A stretch of 50,650 bases of DNA, from NCBI GenBank assembly GCA_934254585.1, contig CAKQLF010000011.1:1-50650 (forward strand). The letters are read 5' to 3'. The position numbers and the translations under genes were made by a program. The notes below the pieces were generated by a model that saw nothing but the letters and a program-made list of their open reading frames with translations, ran no database searches and was not told the DNA's origin. Shown here one piece after another: positions 49,853 to 50,650 of this stretch. How positions within the stretch are numbered: the stretch's first letter is position 1; each line of letters opens with the position of its first letter. This stretch comes from an uncultured Alphaproteobacteria bacterium (lineage in GTDB: Bacteria > Pseudomonadota > Alphaproteobacteria > RF32 > CAG-239).

Positions 49853-50650
49853 TTAATTGCCAATAACACCATTTTTGAAGTTAATTTGTATATATCTATA
49901 TTCACCACGGCAAATAGAGGCAACTGCGGAAATAAGCCGTGAATCGTTGAAGTCTATTGAGCCTTTTTTAGATGATTCATCATATTCATCGCCATCATCA
50001 CCTATGTAATTATTTTTTATTTTAAGATTATAATTTCCATTAGCAGCATCCGTACACTTAATATCAGATTCTATTGCCTTATGCATACATTCATCCCTTT
50101 CATCATCACTCATATCAAAGCATTTATCCGCTTCCTCATTCAATTTATCCATACATTTATCCATAGCGTCTTCGTACTCTGGACCTTTAGATAAAAGATA
50201 TACAGTATCAACACTCTCTTTTAAGGGAATGGCGATATTATTAATAGCAGCCAAGCACATTTCCGGTACTTCAGGCTGAAAAAATATACGATTAGTATCC
50301 ATCCAAATATTTCCCCCCAATCCTGAATCTTCGCAATTTTTCCAACTTTCCGGACAAAGGCCAAGTGATTTCTTTTCTTCAGAACTAAGACGACCAATAT
50401 TAAACGATTTGTCCTTGAGGGTATATTCGTGGGCATCGGCAATCAGTTGGTTTGTTTCAGCAATGATTTTATTAACCTTAAACTGAGTCATCGCTTTGGA
50501 ATAACCGGCAATGCCACCGACGGAGAGGACTGCAATTATGGCCAATACGCCGAGCATTTCAATCATACTTCTACCGTACTGCACGCCATCTGCTAGGAAT
50601 TTTCGCGCTCGTGTACTTTTTTTGTACACGTCGCTTAAAAATCCCGTCGC
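49853..50650 (-). CDS. Type IV pilin-like protein (family member 7), 5' end beyond window
   Basis: The frame stays open to the window edge. Upstream of the GTG at 50629 it reads ATGFLSD in the same frame, then VYKKSTRARKFLADG; this matches the long leader FLSDVYNKGTQAKKFL at 23189-23899. So the true start is probably outside. After the leader comes RSMIEMLGVLAIIAVLSVGG and TQFKVNKIIAETNQLIADAH. The C-terminal domain is different from the others: an acidic Cys-rich stretch (DKCMDKLNEEADKCF, then DERDECMHKAIESDIKC) of helical type, and a C-terminal strand RYIQINFKNGVIGN lacking the usual C-x-C-aromatic end. Confidence 0.85.
   Translation of the reverse strand, partial: ATGFLSDVYKKSTRARKFLADGVQYGRSMIEMLGVLAIIAVLSVGGIAGYSKAMTQFKVNKIIAETNQLIADAHEYTLKDKSFNIGRLSSEEKKSLGLCPESWKNCEDSGLGGNIWMDTNRIFFQPEVPEMCLAAINNIAIPLKESVDTVYLLSKGPEYEDAMDKCMDKLNEEADKCFDMSDDERDECMHKAIESDIKCTDAANGNYNLKIKNNYIGDDGDEYDESSKKGSIDFNDSRLISAVASICRGEYRYIQINFKNGVIGN

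Overview
The window looks like a chromosomal segment of an AT-rich, Gram-negative alphaproteobacterium. GcrA, a bifunctional Rsh (RelA/SpoT) next to rpoZ and acpS, and a yfgM-bamB-der cluster all point that way. The many pilins with the N-terminal core GRSMIEMLGVLAII resemble those I associate with uncultured, gut-associated Alphaproteobacteria; that assignment is inference and no species can be named.

Layout. 1-4.3 kb: acyl carrier protein, tRNA-Arg(TCT), L36 (rpmJ, too short for routine ORF calling), an exported protein, EttA and an XRE regulator. 4.3-6.95 kb: accessory island with REP-like palindromes, a 25-bp tandem repeat, a pilin, a 192-bp dispersed repeat and an IS110-type transposase with a structured 5' leader (possible bridge RNA). 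6.96-17.1 kb: acpS-rsh-rpoZ, gcrA, an OprB-like porin, a three-gene operon (DTGA protease-like lipoprotein, 7TM inactive transglutaminase, glutamate-ligase-like ATP-grasp) and a cyclophilin. 17.1-25.9 kb: five pilins interleaved with repeats, a phosphatase, a sugar kinase with its MFS transporter and an internally duplicated membrane protein. 25.9-35.6 kb: der, bamB and yfgM on the minus strand, then a diguanylate cyclase, an RNA methyltransferase and transketolase. 35.8-40.4 kb: an anchored protein and a 1273-residue prepilin-like protein (PilV/shufflon type). 40.5-42.5 kb: mutT and a GT-C glycosyltransferase. 42.6-49.3 kb: a complete N-type ATPase operon in the order atpD-C-Q-R-B-E-F-A-G, without a delta gene. 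49.3-50.65 kb: a compact locus resembling a type I toxin-antitoxin module, then a pilin whose 5' end lies beyond the window.

How it fits together. The core genes serve translation, the stringent response, envelope biogenesis and energy conversion. The accessory layer is a dispersed family of at least seven type IV pilin-like genes with a nearly fixed N-terminal half and variable C-terminal half, repeatedly next to REP/tandem repeats, palindromes and an IS110 element. No pilus assembly ATPase, secretin or prepilin peptidase lies in the window, so the assembly machinery must be elsewhere.

The most novel-looking signal is at 49311-49637. A 23-residue hydrophobic ORF has a Shine-Dalgarno partly closed in a hairpin and a roughly 168-nt structured 5' UTR. 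Opposed promoter-like sequences, each with an exact 17-bp spacer, flank it, and a predicted antisense RNA of about 78 nt ends in an intrinsic terminator. The core of this unit lies between 61-bp direct repeats that include the 3' end of atpG. All of this was read by eye; no database search was run.
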